A stretch of 19,650 nucleotides of DNA from GCA-002841655 sp964446775 (GTDB lineage: Bacteria; Patescibacteriota; Patescibacteriia; Patescibacteriales; UBA12465), in the NCBI GenBank assembly GCA_964446775.1, contig CAYURA010000012.1, positions 1 to 19,650 of the forward strand, written 5' to 3'. Positions 1-7,196 of this stretch are shown here, piece by piece. The translations under genes and the position numbers were made by a program. Within the stretch, counting starts at the first letter, position 1; every line of letters begins with the position of its first letter. The notes under the pieces were generated by a model. It did not search any database. It saw nothing but the letters and a program-made list of their open reading frames with translations, and was not told the DNA's origin.

Positions 1-2
1 GG

Positions 3-48
3 TATGACATTTCTAAATTGCCCACCACTATGACATTTCTATATTGCC
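3..48. repeat. Two-copy 20-bp direct repeat at the window edge
   Basis: Two 20-bp units beginning TATGACATTTCT and ending TTGCC lie at 3-22 and 29-48. They differ at one base and are separated by 6 bp. No transposase is visible inside the window. Closely spaced copies of such a sequence are typical of transposase-binding sites at insertion-element ends, so this could be the end of an element lying to the left, but that is inference only. Confidence 0.6.
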
Positions 49-55
49 TTTACAC

Positions 56-64
56 TGTGGATAA
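56..64 (-). promoter_or_regulatory. Single perfect DnaA-box 9-mer
   Basis: On the minus strand these nine bases read TTATCCACA, the consensus DnaA box. It ends 5 bp before the -35 element of the adjacent RNA promoter. I noticed no second copy nearby and no dnaA, dnaN or rpmH gene, so an origin is not supported. A lone box could be a regulatory site or chance. Confidence 0.35.
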
Positions 65-69
65 GACCA

Positions 70-98
70 TTGACAAAATAATTTTAATGTGATATATT
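70..98 (+). promoter_or_regulatory. Strong sigma70-type promoter with extended -10, driving a non-coding RNA
   Basis: A perfect TTGACA at 70-75 is followed after exactly 17 bp by TATATT at 93-98. TGA directly precedes the hexamer, giving an extended -10 (TGn). The predicted start is near 105. No plus-strand coding sequence follows, so the promoter appears to serve the structured RNA at 105-278. Confidence 0.75.
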
Positions 99-104
99 AT
101 TTAG

Positions 105-278
105 TTGCTTAAAAAAATAAAAAGGCCAATTTTAACGGGTCAGGCACGACAAGCATGGGGAATTACTTACTAGGGTTTTTTGGGCCCATCATTATTGCTT
201 TGTAAAAAGCGTTAATGATAGGCTCGACAATGCCTAGAAGAAATTTTCTTGCCTACCCGTTAAAGCTGGTCTTTTTTT
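105..278 (+). ncRNA. Rod-shaped structured non-coding RNA candidate (6S-like architecture)
   Basis: The region folds into one long imperfect hairpin. 121-140 pairs with 255-274. AGGCA 142-146 pairs with TGCCT 250-254. 157-168 pairs with 238-249. CTAGG 170-174 pairs with CCTAG 233-237. GGGCC 182-186 pairs with GGCTC 221-225. 188-194 pairs with 213-219. GCTTT 197-201 pairs with AAAGC 206-210, closing on a GTAA (GNRA) tetraloop. The unpaired segments at 147-156 and 226-232 carry the same CGACAA motif. A T-run at 272-278 completes an intrinsic terminator. The perfect promoter upstream and the lack of an ORF favour a free-standing RNA of about 175 nt. Long closing stem, internal loops and terminal hairpin resemble 6S RNA (ssrS), but no sequence match was tested. 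It converges on the vanW-domain gene, so the hairpin may also terminate that transcript. Confidence 0.6.
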
Positions 279-291
279 GTATTATTTAATT

Positions 292-2166
292 TTAGGTTTC
301 GTTAATTGTTTCTACTGTGTAATTATCTTGATTTTCGCTTTCTTGATTATTTTCAGTATCTACCTTGTTTACGTTATTGCTAGAATCTTCGCTAGGATCT
401 TCCTCAATTTCTTTGCCAATCAGACAAATTTCTTGCCAAGGCACGTAAGTAGAATTAAAACGAGTATATTTTTGTTCCTTTTCACCACTTTCTTCATCAA
501 CGTCAGAGTAGATAACAGTATAATCAAAATAAGTTTTTGCACCGTTATGAGCGTTCTCGGTGCATTTTATTTTTCCAGGAGCAAGTTTGTCTGTTTCAAT
601 AATCTTCTTTGGTGGTGGGGCGACAATATCATATATTACTGGTTCACTTATTTCTACGATTCTGCCATCTTTTGTGCCCCAAAAGTCTAAGTAAACATCA
701 TTTTTTTCTATTTTTGCTTGAATTAAAATATCGTTATCAGTGTCATTGATAAATTTAACGTCAGGCCAAGGATCATAGACTGAGGCATCAGTCCCAGCAG
801 GTTCGTAGTAGGAAACACGGTATGAATGGTTTTTTCGAGCAGTTATTGGCAGACCAGAAGCTAAGGCGCTCCTAAAAAGAGTGGTTGCTACTTGGCATAG
901 TCCACCCCCATATTCAGGTATAGTCTCATTTCCTTTTATAACGAGTTCTGGTAGGTATCCAGCATTGGCATCAATATTGCCTAATGCTTTTACTAATGAA
1001 AATTCTTCTTCAGGTTTGATAATTAGTCCGTGGATAGCAGCAAAGCCAATTTCTATATTATGTCGCCTGCTAGCTGAAGATCCGGCGAAATTAGAATGAC
1101 CAACTCCGATGATGTCTTTAATGTCGAGTGACCCCACTTCTTCAGGCTCAGTGACTTTAACAATCAATTCGGATGAATTAACTTGATCAATGTTATAATT
1201 TTTAATTATATTTTCAGCGCTAAGGTTGGTATCAAGGGATTGTCCTTTTTGGCCTGGTTGCCAATTATTAATTTTATTATCCTTAATCTCGAAACGATTA
1301 CTTTTTGCCTCGATATTAATTTCAGGAGATATTTTTTTTTCTAGATATTCGGCTATTCTTTTTTGATCAAATGATAGATCAAAATTATTGTTTCTCTTTT
1401 CAATGCTTAGCCAAGAAGCAATATCGGCTTGCTTTATTAACCATTGTTTATTCTTATGTTTTAAATATAGTGGTTTTTTTGTGATTTTATCTGCTTGATT
1501 TTCTAAACCAAAGAGGTCTCGCTCATATATTTCAGGATTTTTTATATCAAGATATATAATTATTGGAGCAGAAGAAAAATAGTTTAATCTAGAGTGTATT
1601 TCTGACAATACTTTATCCCAATTTATTTTTTGTCCCCTTTTTTCTTTTTGGATATTTATTTCATTCTCTATGAAAATAAAGCTAGCATTTTTTGGTTCTA
1701 ACTCTATCTCTGGGAATGATTTTAAAACATATTCTTTTATTCTAGATTCATCAACAAGGAAGCGAGGTTTAATGGTGATAGCTTTTACTGGTAAATATTT
1801 TCTTATTAAACGGTATAAATGATTAAAATTATTATAATCATTAAGAGTGTCGCTAATTGAGTCACGTTCGAAATAAAAAATTACATAGGCTAAGTCCATA
1901 TCCAAAGAGCTGGCAACTGAAGGAATATTAATAATTTTGTTATTATATTCTAGATTTAAACCATGAGCCTCTACTTCATCATATTTTCGCATTATTAATT
2001 CTTGAGCCTCATTTTGGCTAAGTTCGCTAATATTTATATTAGCAAAATATAGTTTTGCTGGTAGTTTATTTGTCTGAGTCTGGATTTTTTGATTAGTTAT
2101 TATTATAATTAAAAAAACTATTAATAAAGAGCTGACACTAATAATAGTAGTTTTCTTATTAATCAT
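292..2166 (-). CDS. VanW-domain cell-surface protein, membrane-anchored
   Basis: This 624-aa protein has one hydrophobic segment at residues 7-24, so most of it should lie outside the membrane. Residues about 50-330 look like two peptidoglycan-binding_4-type repeats, which often precede VanW domains. The VanW domain spans roughly 355-495 and shows the diagnostic GGGLCQVATTL stretch at 420-430, followed by the R-x2-HSYRV and DASVYDP motifs. Residues about 515-585 resemble a G5-like beta module, and the end is an acidic, Asn/Glu-rich tail. VanW proteins are named from vancomycin-resistance clusters, but the biochemical role is not settled and this gene should not be read as resistance. The ATG lies 15 bp after the 73-aa gene in the same direction, without a visible ribosome-binding site, so it is probably the last gene of the tRNA-Val/hsp20 transcription unit. 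Confidence 0.85.
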   Translation of the reverse strand: MINKKTTIISVSSLLIVFLIIIITNQKIQTQTNKLPAKLYFANINISELSQNEAQELIMRKYDEVEAHGLNLEYNNKIINIPSVASSLDMDLAYVIFYFERDSISDTLNDYNNFNHLYRLIRKYLPVKAITIKPRFLVDESRIKEYVLKSFPEIELEPKNASFIFIENEINIQKEKRGQKINWDKVLSEIHSRLNYFSSAPIIIYLDIKNPEIYERDLFGLENQADKITKKPLYLKHKNKQWLIKQADIASWLSIEKRNNNFDLSFDQKRIAEYLEKKISPEINIEAKSNRFEIKDNKINNWQPGQKGQSLDTNLSAENIIKNYNIDQVNSSELIVKVTEPEEVGSLDIKDIIGVGHSNFAGSSASRRHNIEIGFAAIHGLIIKPEEEFSLVKALGNIDANAGYLPELVIKGNETIPEYGGGLCQVATTLFRSALASGLPITARKNHSYRVSYYEPAGTDASVYDPWPDVKFINDTDNDILIQAKIEKNDVYLDFWGTKDGRIVEISEPVIYDIVAPPPKKIIETDKLAPGKIKCTENAHNGAKTYFDYTVIYSDVDEESGEKEQKYTRFNSTYVPWQEICLIGKEIEEDPSEDSSNNVNKVDTENNQESENQDNYTVETINET

Positions 2167-2181
2167 ATATTGTTAGCACGT

Positions 2182-2403
2182 TTATTTTTTAGAGATGTTC
2201 AATAGTTCATTTAATAGTTCTTGAGGGTTTATACTTTTATTATTTTTTATAATTTGTTCATCACCAATTTTAAAATTAATAATTTCTCCAATTTCTGGAA
2301 CCTGAGGAACATTATTTTTTGGCCAGTAGATAATATTTTTTTCTTCATCTTCAAAAATTATATCTGATTCAGTAAAATTTATGACTTTTAGAATATAATT
2401 CAT
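2182..2403 (-). CDS. Small hypothetical protein (73 aa), possibly a DUF3006-like beta fold
   Basis: I do not recognise this protein with confidence. It alternates short beta-prone stretches with a central IIYWPKNNVPQVPEIGE segment. That resembles the small one-domain proteins (DUF3006 and relatives) that have a pattern of acidic residues, a hydrophobic pair, P-K/N and then V-P-x2-G. No signal peptide or TM segment is seen. Its ATG follows the hsp20 stop after one base (TAATATG junction), which suggests translational coupling to hsp20. It sits between hsp20 and the VanW gene on one transcript. It is likely real because of the tight spacing and intact frame. Confidence 0.65.
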   Translation of the reverse strand: MNYILKVINFTESDIIFEDEEKNIIYWPKNNVPQVPEIGEIINFKIGDEQIIKNNKSINPQELLNELLNISKK

Positions 2404-2404
2404 A

Positions 2405-2821
2405 TTAATCTTGAAATGACACTGGTATTTCTTGAGCTTTGCTTTTATGGAGAGTGATAGTTAATACTCCATTTTTTAATTCAGCTTCAATCTTTTTACT
2501 ATCAACCTCGGTGGGGATAATAACTGATCTGGAAAATGGGCCCCAATAGCATTCTCGGTATAGATAACTTTCTTCAGATAATGTCTGAGGATGTTTTCTT
2601 GTTCCGTGAATAGTCAACAGGTCATGATGCAGGGAGATTTTTAAGTCCTCAGCTTTTGCACCGGCGATGGTAGATTGAATCACTATTTTATTAGTTGTTT
2701 GGTAAACGTCGATTGATAATTGACCTTCTTCATTATTTTCTTGATTCATCCATTCATTAATAGATGAATTTTCTCCTGTGTTTATAAAATTTTGTTTACG
2801 GCCAGAAAAAAATTTTAACAT
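2405..2821 (-). CDS. Hsp20/alpha-crystallin small heat-shock protein
   Basis: This 138-aa protein is an ATP-independent holdase chaperone that binds unfolding proteins and usually forms large oligomers. After a polar N-terminal arm (about 1-33), the alpha-crystallin domain spans about 35-130. It shows the SIDVYQT opening, IVIQSTIAGAK, the DLLTIHG strand, the YRECYWGPFSR block and the C-terminal GVLTITL signature. A C-terminal EIPV stretch could serve as the I-x-I/V oligomerisation motif. It starts only 20 bp after the tRNA-Val gene, with no separate promoter and no Shine-Dalgarno sequence. Its mRNA is therefore likely released by tRNA 3' processing from a joint transcript. No CIRCE element is visible upstream. 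Confidence 0.93.
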   Translation of the reverse strand: MLKFFSGRKQNFINTGENSSINEWMNQENNEEGQLSIDVYQTTNKIVIQSTIAGAKAEDLKISLHHDLLTIHGTRKHPQTLSEESYLYRECYWGPFSRSVIIPTEVDSKKIEAELKNGVLTITLHKSKAQEIPVSFQD

Positions 2822-2841
2822 AAAATAAAAAAATTAATATG

Positions 2842-2915
2842 TGGGCCCGGCCCGATTCGAACGGGCGACCTTTACGATGTCGACGTAACGCTCTAACCAA
2901 CTGAGCTACGAGCCC
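2842..2915 (-). tRNA. tRNA-Val (anticodon GAC)
   Basis: The 74-base cloverleaf is complete. The 7-bp acceptor stem is GGGCTCG/CGGGCCC (one G-U pair), the D stem is GCTC/GAGC, the anticodon stem is TTACG/CGTAA and the T stem is GCCCG/CGGGC around TTCGAAT. The discriminator is A73. The seven-base anticodon loop is TCGACAT, giving anticodon GAC, which reads GUC and GUU. Position 33 is C instead of the almost universal U. CCA is not encoded. A strong promoter lies directly upstream, and hsp20 follows 20 bp downstream. Confidence 0.93.
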
Positions 2916-2926
2916 TGATACTTTTT

Positions 2927-2955
2927 ATTATATTGTATAGTAATGAACTTGGCAA
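2927..2955 (-). promoter_or_regulatory. Promoter of tRNA-Val and probably hsp20, with UP-like element
   Basis: On the minus strand TTGCCA (2950-2955) and a perfect TATAAT (2927-2932) are separated by 17 bp. The start site would fall about 5 bases before the tRNA. Immediately upstream of the -35, at 2961-2981, is a tandem 11-bp A/T-rich repeat with one helical turn period, which fits an UP element bound by the RNA polymerase alpha subunit. No other promoter is apparent before hsp20, the 73-aa gene and the VanW gene. Confidence 0.75.
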
Positions 2956-3015
2956 CACTGTTAATATTTTGTTAATATTTTAAATAATATTTGAAGATTA
3001 ATAAAATAAAAAAAG

Positions 3016-3088
3016 TGCGCCTAGATGGAATCGAACCATCGACCCCCGCTTTATAAGAGCGGTGCTCTAACCACTGAGCCATAGGCGC
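3016..3088 (-). tRNA. tRNA-Ile (anticodon UAU, reads AUA)
   Basis: The 73-base cloverleaf has acceptor GCGCCTA/TAGGCGC, D stem GCTC/GAGC, anticodon stem CCGCT/AGCGG, T stem GATGG/CCATC around TTCGATT, and A73. The anticodon loop is CTTATAA, giving UAU with U33 and A37. Most bacteria read AUA with a CAU anticodon converted by TilS to lysidine, so a genomic UAU is uncommon. CCA is not encoded. A T-rich tract directly follows the 3' end. It may be cotranscribed with the upstream DHH gene, whose stop lies about 44 bp away. Confidence 0.92.
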
Positions 3089-3131
3089 AAGAAACTAATT
3101 CACTATTCAATTCTATTATTTTGTTATATCA

Positions 3132-4295
3132 TTAGCCGATATTTTTAGCAAGACGTAGTCTTATCTTATCAATTATTTTTTCAATCTCATTATTAGGGAT
3201 ATCTACTACTTCAGCTACAGCCTTAGATTTGTTACTTTTTATGATTTTAAAATCTTGTAGAGCATCATTAGCTGAATAAGCTTTATTTGTATAAGCTAAT
3301 AATTTAAGCTTTAAATTATTCTGAGGATTGATTATTAAGATAAATATTTTTAAATCCTTTGAGCTGGTAAATATTTCTTCAGCCAATTCATCTAAATGTA
3401 AAAATCCATAGTTATTATGACTTTCTGTAACTAGATTTAGAATAGACCAGCTTATTTGTTTAGATTCATCATTTTTTAGATTACTTAGAACTTTACCCCA
3501 GACTTTTAAAGAATCAAGAGACCTAGATCGGTACAAGTGCTCAATAATCTCTTCTCTTCGGGCTCCTGCGCTAATCAACTTTGAGCTGTTCAAAAGAGTA
3601 CGAGGAGTAAGATTTGTATTTTTAAAATTATTCGTTTTGCTAATTATGCCAGTTAATAAACAAGTAGCAATGTCTTCATCAAGGGAGTTAATATTATGTT
3701 TCTCAATTAAATTATAAATCAGTTCAGCTGTTGAAGCAACATTTAGATCTAAATAGTTAATTTGTCCATATTCTTCGTTGTCTGCCTGATGGTCAATGTT
3801 GATAATTGGAGTTTTATGAAAAAATTCAATATTTTTGTCATAAATCTCTTTTAATGACTCTAGGTCTGGTGTATCTAGAACAAAAATTAAATCATAGTTA
3901 AAAAGGCCTGAGTATGAGCTCACATCCTCTGGGCTAAGCCAAGCATTCTCAGGGGTGATAATAAAATTAAGTTTATCATTATCTAAATTATATTTAATTT
4001 GGCTAATACTGACATTTTTGGTATTTACTGAGATGATAAATTTTCTTAAGTTAATTAAATTTGTTGCAATATCATTATAACCAGGTAAAAATTTCCATTG
4101 TGATTTTAGGTTTGAGCTCTGTTCAGCTTTTGGTTCATAAGCGGCAATAGTAATTTTTTTATTTAACTTTTTGATAAAGAAATACAAAGCCAAAGACGAG
4201 GCAATAGAATCACCTTCCCAATCAGCATTAAAAACTATTAAGGTATTTTTTGCCTTGTTTATTTGGTTAATAATTTGCTCTTCTAAGTTTAGCAT
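3132..4295 (-). CDS. DHH-family phosphoesterase-like protein with degenerate active site
   Basis: The fold follows the DHH/NrnA family (nanoRNA or pAp phosphatase relatives): motif I near residues 23-30, motif II in LDTPD (Asp141), motif III at 168-170, motif IV near 216-224, then a C-terminal DHHA1-like half. Several expected metal ligands differ. Motif I reads N-A-D-W-E-G-D rather than H-x-N-P-D-G-D. DHH is DHQ. The motif IV Asp of G-I-x-T-D-T-G is Lys220. The C-terminal Gly-Gly-Gly-His signature is absent. The frame is intact, so this may be a diverged or non-catalytic member rather than a decayed gene. I place the start at ATG 4295 (387 aa); an in-frame TTG at 4307 would add four residues. 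The promoter at 4340-4368 supports expression. Confidence 0.75.
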   Translation of the reverse strand: MLNLEEQIINQINKAKNTLIVFNADWEGDSIASSLALYFFIKKLNKKITIAAYEPKAEQSSNLKSQWKFLPGYNDIATNLINLRKFIISVNTKNVSISQIKYNLDNDKLNFIITPENAWLSPEDVSSYSGLFNYDLIFVLDTPDLESLKEIYDKNIEFFHKTPIINIDHQADNEEYGQINYLDLNVASTAELIYNLIEKHNINSLDEDIATCLLTGIISKTNNFKNTNLTPRTLLNSSKLISAGARREEIIEHLYRSRSLDSLKVWGKVLSNLKNDESKQISWSILNLVTESHNNYGFLHLDELAEEIFTSSKDLKIFILIINPQNNLKLKLLAYTNKAYSANDALQDFKIIKSNKSKAVAEVVDIPNNEIEKIIDKIRLRLAKNIG

Positions 4296-4339
4296 TTTTT
4301 TATTCAATAAAATTACCCAGCTATTGAGGGTAACTATCT

Positions 4340-4368
4340 AATATATAGCTAAATTTCACTTGAGTCAA
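4340..4368 (-). promoter_or_regulatory. Promoter of the DHH-family gene
   Basis: On the minus strand TTGACT (4363-4368) and TATATT (4340-4345) are separated by exactly 17 bp. The predicted start near 4333 gives a leader of roughly 40 bases. It is divergent from valS. Confidence 0.65.
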
Positions 4369-4487
4369 TACAAGCATGTTACAGCGTGCCTAAGAAAGGG
4401 GGTGAAGCGTAGTTTGATGGTTTTATAAGATATTAATAATACAATGAGTACATTGCTTGAATTTTTAACAATATTTTTTTTGACTAC

Positions 4488-4511
4488 TATTTAATTAAGT
4501 ATTTAATTAAG
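4488..4511 (+). repeat. Tandem 12-bp repeat upstream of valS
   Basis: TATTTAATTAAG occurs twice head to tail and is followed by TATAG. It lies between two TTGAC-type elements (4480-4485 and 4517-4522) in the valS upstream region. It may be a recent slippage duplication or a binding site, and nothing further can be read from it. Confidence 0.7.
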
Positions 4512-4516
4512 TATAG

Positions 4517-4545
4517 TTGACTTAGAGCCTTATTTTTGTTAATTT
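4517..4545 (+). promoter_or_regulatory. valS: Possible valS promoter abutting the start codon
   Basis: TTGACT (4517-4522) and TAATTT (4540-4545) are separated by 17 bp. A start 7 bases after the -10 would be at about 4552, one base before the valS ATG, giving an essentially leaderless mRNA. The -10 match is moderate. No T-box leader (no AGGGTGG-type antiterminator motif) fits in the 245-bp upstream gap. Confidence 0.4.
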
Positions 4546-4552
4546 TAAGGGT

Positions 4553-7195
4553 ATGAAACAATCATTGGCCAAAACTTATAATCCTTCACTATTTGCAGAT
4601 AAAATTTATCAAAAATGGTTAGATTCGGGTTTTTTTAATCCAGATAATCTGGATTATGACGAATCAGCTCCAGTTTATACAATAATCTTGCCACCACCGA
4701 ATATTACTGCAAAATTACATTTAGGCCATAGTTCTGGATTAACAATTGAAGACATTATGGCAAGGTATCGTCGCCAGCAGGGATATCGCGTTTTATGGTT
4801 GCCAGGAACAGACCATGCTGCTATCGCAACTCAAAATATTGTGGAAAAAACAATATTAAAAGAAACTGGTAAAAGCCGTCATGATTTAGGTAAAGAAAAG
4901 TTTTTAGAAAAAGTAAATAGTTTTGTTGCAAAAACTCAGATGACCATTCTTGACCAAACTAGGAGGATGGGAGCCTCTTTAGATTGGTCACGCTTAGCTT
5001 TTACTTTAGATGAAGATAGGCAAAAAGCAGTTCAAAAAATGTTTATTGATATGTATGAAGCTGGGGTGATTTATCGAGGCGAAAGGTTGGTAAATTGGTG
5101 TCCACGTTGTCAATCCACTTTAGCTGATGATGAGGTAGAATATAAAGAGCAGAAAACGACACTTTATACTTTTAAATATAGCCAGGATTGCCCTATAGTT
5201 ATTTCTACTACTCGGCCAGAAACTAAATTGGGGGATACCGCTATTGCAGTTAATCCTAAAGACCTACGTTATCAACAAGATATTGCCAAGGTCTATAAAA
5301 TAAATTTTTGTGGTCAAAATTTAGTTTTGCCTATTATTACTAATTATCAAGTTGATCAAGATTTTGGTACTGGAGCTTTGGGGGTGACCCCGGCTCATTC
5401 AATCGTTGATTGGCAAATAGGCGAAGAAAATAGTTTAGAGGTTATTAAGGTTATTGATGAGGAGGCTAAAATATTGCCTGGTTTTGGGGACTACTCGGGC
5501 CTTAGCGTAGAGGAGGCTCGCTTTAAAATAGTTGAGAACTTACGTTCTGAAGGACTAATGGTTAATGAGGAGGAAATAGTTAATAATTTATCTTGTTGTT
5601 ATCGTTGTGAGACAGCTATCGAGCCTCTATTATCTAAGCAATGGTTTGTAGCAGTGGATAAGCCACTTGAGAGACTGGGGGGCAAGTCAATGAAGGAGGC
5701 AGCCATAGAACTAGCTCGAACTGAAGAGATTAAATTTTTACCAGCTAGATATAATAAGAGATATCAAGATTGGCTTGAGAATTTACATGATTGGTGTATT
5801 TCACGACAAATCTGGTTTGGTCATAGTATTCCTGCTTGGTATAAAGGTCAGGAAATTTATGTCGGTGAAGATGCTCCAAAAGGAGGGGATTGGATTAAAG
5901 ACAATGATACTCTAGATACTTGGTTTTCTTCTGGGATGTGGACATTTTCTACTTTAGGTTGGCCTGATAATTATAAAAACAATATAAAAAGTGGAGATTT
6001 GGCTCGTTTTCATCCGACTCAAGTTTTAGAAACTGGCTATGAGATTTTGACCCTCTGGGTTTCTCGGATGGTAATGATGTCACTTTTTGCATTAGGGGAG
6101 AAGCCTTTTTCATTGGTGTATTTGCATGGCATTATTTTAGATGAAAATGGTAAAAAAATGTCTAAATCTAAAGGTAATGGGGTTGATCCGATAGAAGTGA
6201 TCGAAAAATATGGAGCTGATGCGGTTCGTTTGTCTTTAGTAATGGAATCTACACCAGGGAATGATTCTCGTTATAGTGAAGATAAAATTGAAGCCAAGAG
6301 AAATTTTGTGAATAAATTATGGAATATTTCGCGTTTTATTTTAGCGAACGTTAGTGATGAAGCGCTATCCATTTCCCCTGGATTAAATTTTACAGCCCTT
6401 ACTTTGGCTGATGAGTGGATACTCCAGGAAATGTTTCAGGTCCAAAATAAAGTCCAAATGGCCATGGATAATTCAGAATTTTCCAATGCCGCTGATAGTC
6501 TATATGAGTTTACTTGGAATAAATTAGCAGATTGGTATCTTGAAATTGCTAAGATTGAACAAGGTAAAGATAGGCTGTTGGTTTATATTTTGAAGAATAT
6601 TCTAATAATGTGGCATCCTTTTATTCCTTATGTCACTGAAGCTATTTGGCAAAGCTTCAACGACAGTTTATTAATGGTGCAACAGTGGCCAAATAGATTG
6701 ACTAATAATGTTGATAGGAATCAAATTACTCAATTTAATGATGATTTTAGTTTTATACAAGATCTAGTAATAGCTATTCGTAATGCTAGGAGTAATAATA
6801 AAATTAGCCCTGCGGAAAAGATAAGAGCCATAGTTTATGGTGAAAAAGCTGAATTAATTTTATCACAAGCAGAAATAGTTAAAGGATTAAAAACAGGGAT
6901 TAAAGAAGTCAGTATCTTTCAGTCTAAGCCTGAGGAGGGATCAATTAAAATAATTATGGGTGCCACAGAAATATATTTGTTAGTGAGCATTGATCCTATT
7001 AAAGAAAATATTAGATTGAATAGAGAAAAGGAAAAGTTAGAAAAAGTAATAAGTGGTTTAGAAAAAAAATTAGCTAATAATGAGTTTGTTCTTAAAGCTC
7101 CTTCAAAATTAGTTCAATTTGAAAAAAATAGATTAAGCCAATATAGATTAGAATTAAATAAAATAGAAGAGACTCTAAAAATTTATAGAGAATAA
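4553..7195 (+). CDS. valS: Valine--tRNA ligase (ValRS)
   Basis: This 880-aa class I aminoacyl-tRNA synthetase charges tRNA-Val with valine in the cytoplasm and hydrolyses mischarged Thr-tRNA. The signature HLGH is at residues 56-59 in a PPPNITAKLHLGH context, and KMSKS is at 535-539. The inserted CP1 editing domain is recognised by TTRPET and GTGALGVTPAH-x3-D, which keeps the Asp common to Val/Ile/Leu editing sites. Two cysteine pairs (WCPRC near 178, CCYRC near 350) look like zinc knuckles. The anticodon-binding domain follows, and the C-terminal 60 residues form the ValRS coiled-coil arm. Length is normal. It heads a plus-strand run with pheS and pheT, and its cognate tRNA-Val lies 1.6 kb away on the other strand. 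AAGGG sits too close to the ATG to be a normal ribosome-binding site. Confidence 0.98.
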   Translation: MKQSLAKTYNPSLFADKIYQKWLDSGFFNPDNLDYDESAPVYTIILPPPNITAKLHLGHSSGLTIEDIMARYRRQQGYRVLWLPGTDHAAIATQNIVEKTILKETGKSRHDLGKEKFLEKVNSFVAKTQMTILDQTRRMGASLDWSRLAFTLDEDRQKAVQKMFIDMYEAGVIYRGERLVNWCPRCQSTLADDEVEYKEQKTTLYTFKYSQDCPIVISTTRPETKLGDTAIAVNPKDLRYQQDIAKVYKINFCGQNLVLPIITNYQVDQDFGTGALGVTPAHSIVDWQIGEENSLEVIKVIDEEAKILPGFGDYSGLSVEEARFKIVENLRSEGLMVNEEEIVNNLSCCYRCETAIEPLLSKQWFVAVDKPLERLGGKSMKEAAIELARTEEIKFLPARYNKRYQDWLENLHDWCISRQIWFGHSIPAWYKGQEIYVGEDAPKGGDWIKDNDTLDTWFSSGMWTFSTLGWPDNYKNNIKSGDLARFHPTQVLETGYEILTLWVSRMVMMSLFALGEKPFSLVYLHGIILDENGKKMSKSKGNGVDPIEVIEKYGADAVRLSLVMESTPGNDSRYSEDKIEAKRNFVNKLWNISRFILANVSDEALSISPGLNFTALTLADEWILQEMFQVQNKVQMAMDNSEFSNAADSLYEFTWNKLADWYLEIAKIEQGKDRLLVYILKNILIMWHPFIPYVTEAIWQSFNDSLLMVQQWPNRLTNNVDRNQITQFNDDFSFIQDLVIAIRNARSNNKISPAEKIRAIVYGEKAELILSQAEIVKGLKTGIKEVSIFQSKPEEGSIKIIMGATEIYLLVSIDPIKENIRLNREKEKLEKVISGLEKKLANNEFVLKAPSKLVQFEKNRLSQYRLELNKIEETLKIYRE

Positions 7196-7196
7196 T

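Noticed and set aside
56..64. Replication origin
   Set aside because: Only one DnaA box and no origin-linked genes are visible.
277..690. Plus-strand ORF of 137 codons rich in Phe/Ile
   Set aside because: It is the antisense of the VanW-domain gene, whose domain motifs are unmistakable.
292..2166. Vancomycin resistance gene
   Set aside because: The VanW domain alone does not confer resistance, and no vanH/A/X-type genes are nearby.
2822..3015. CIRCE or other heat-shock operator for hsp20
   Set aside because: No TTAGCACTC/GAGTGCTAA inverted repeat is present.
4308..4552. T-box riboswitch upstream of valS
   Set aside because: No AGGGTGG-type antiterminator motif and no terminator hairpin before the start. 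The same search before pheS and trpS was negative.
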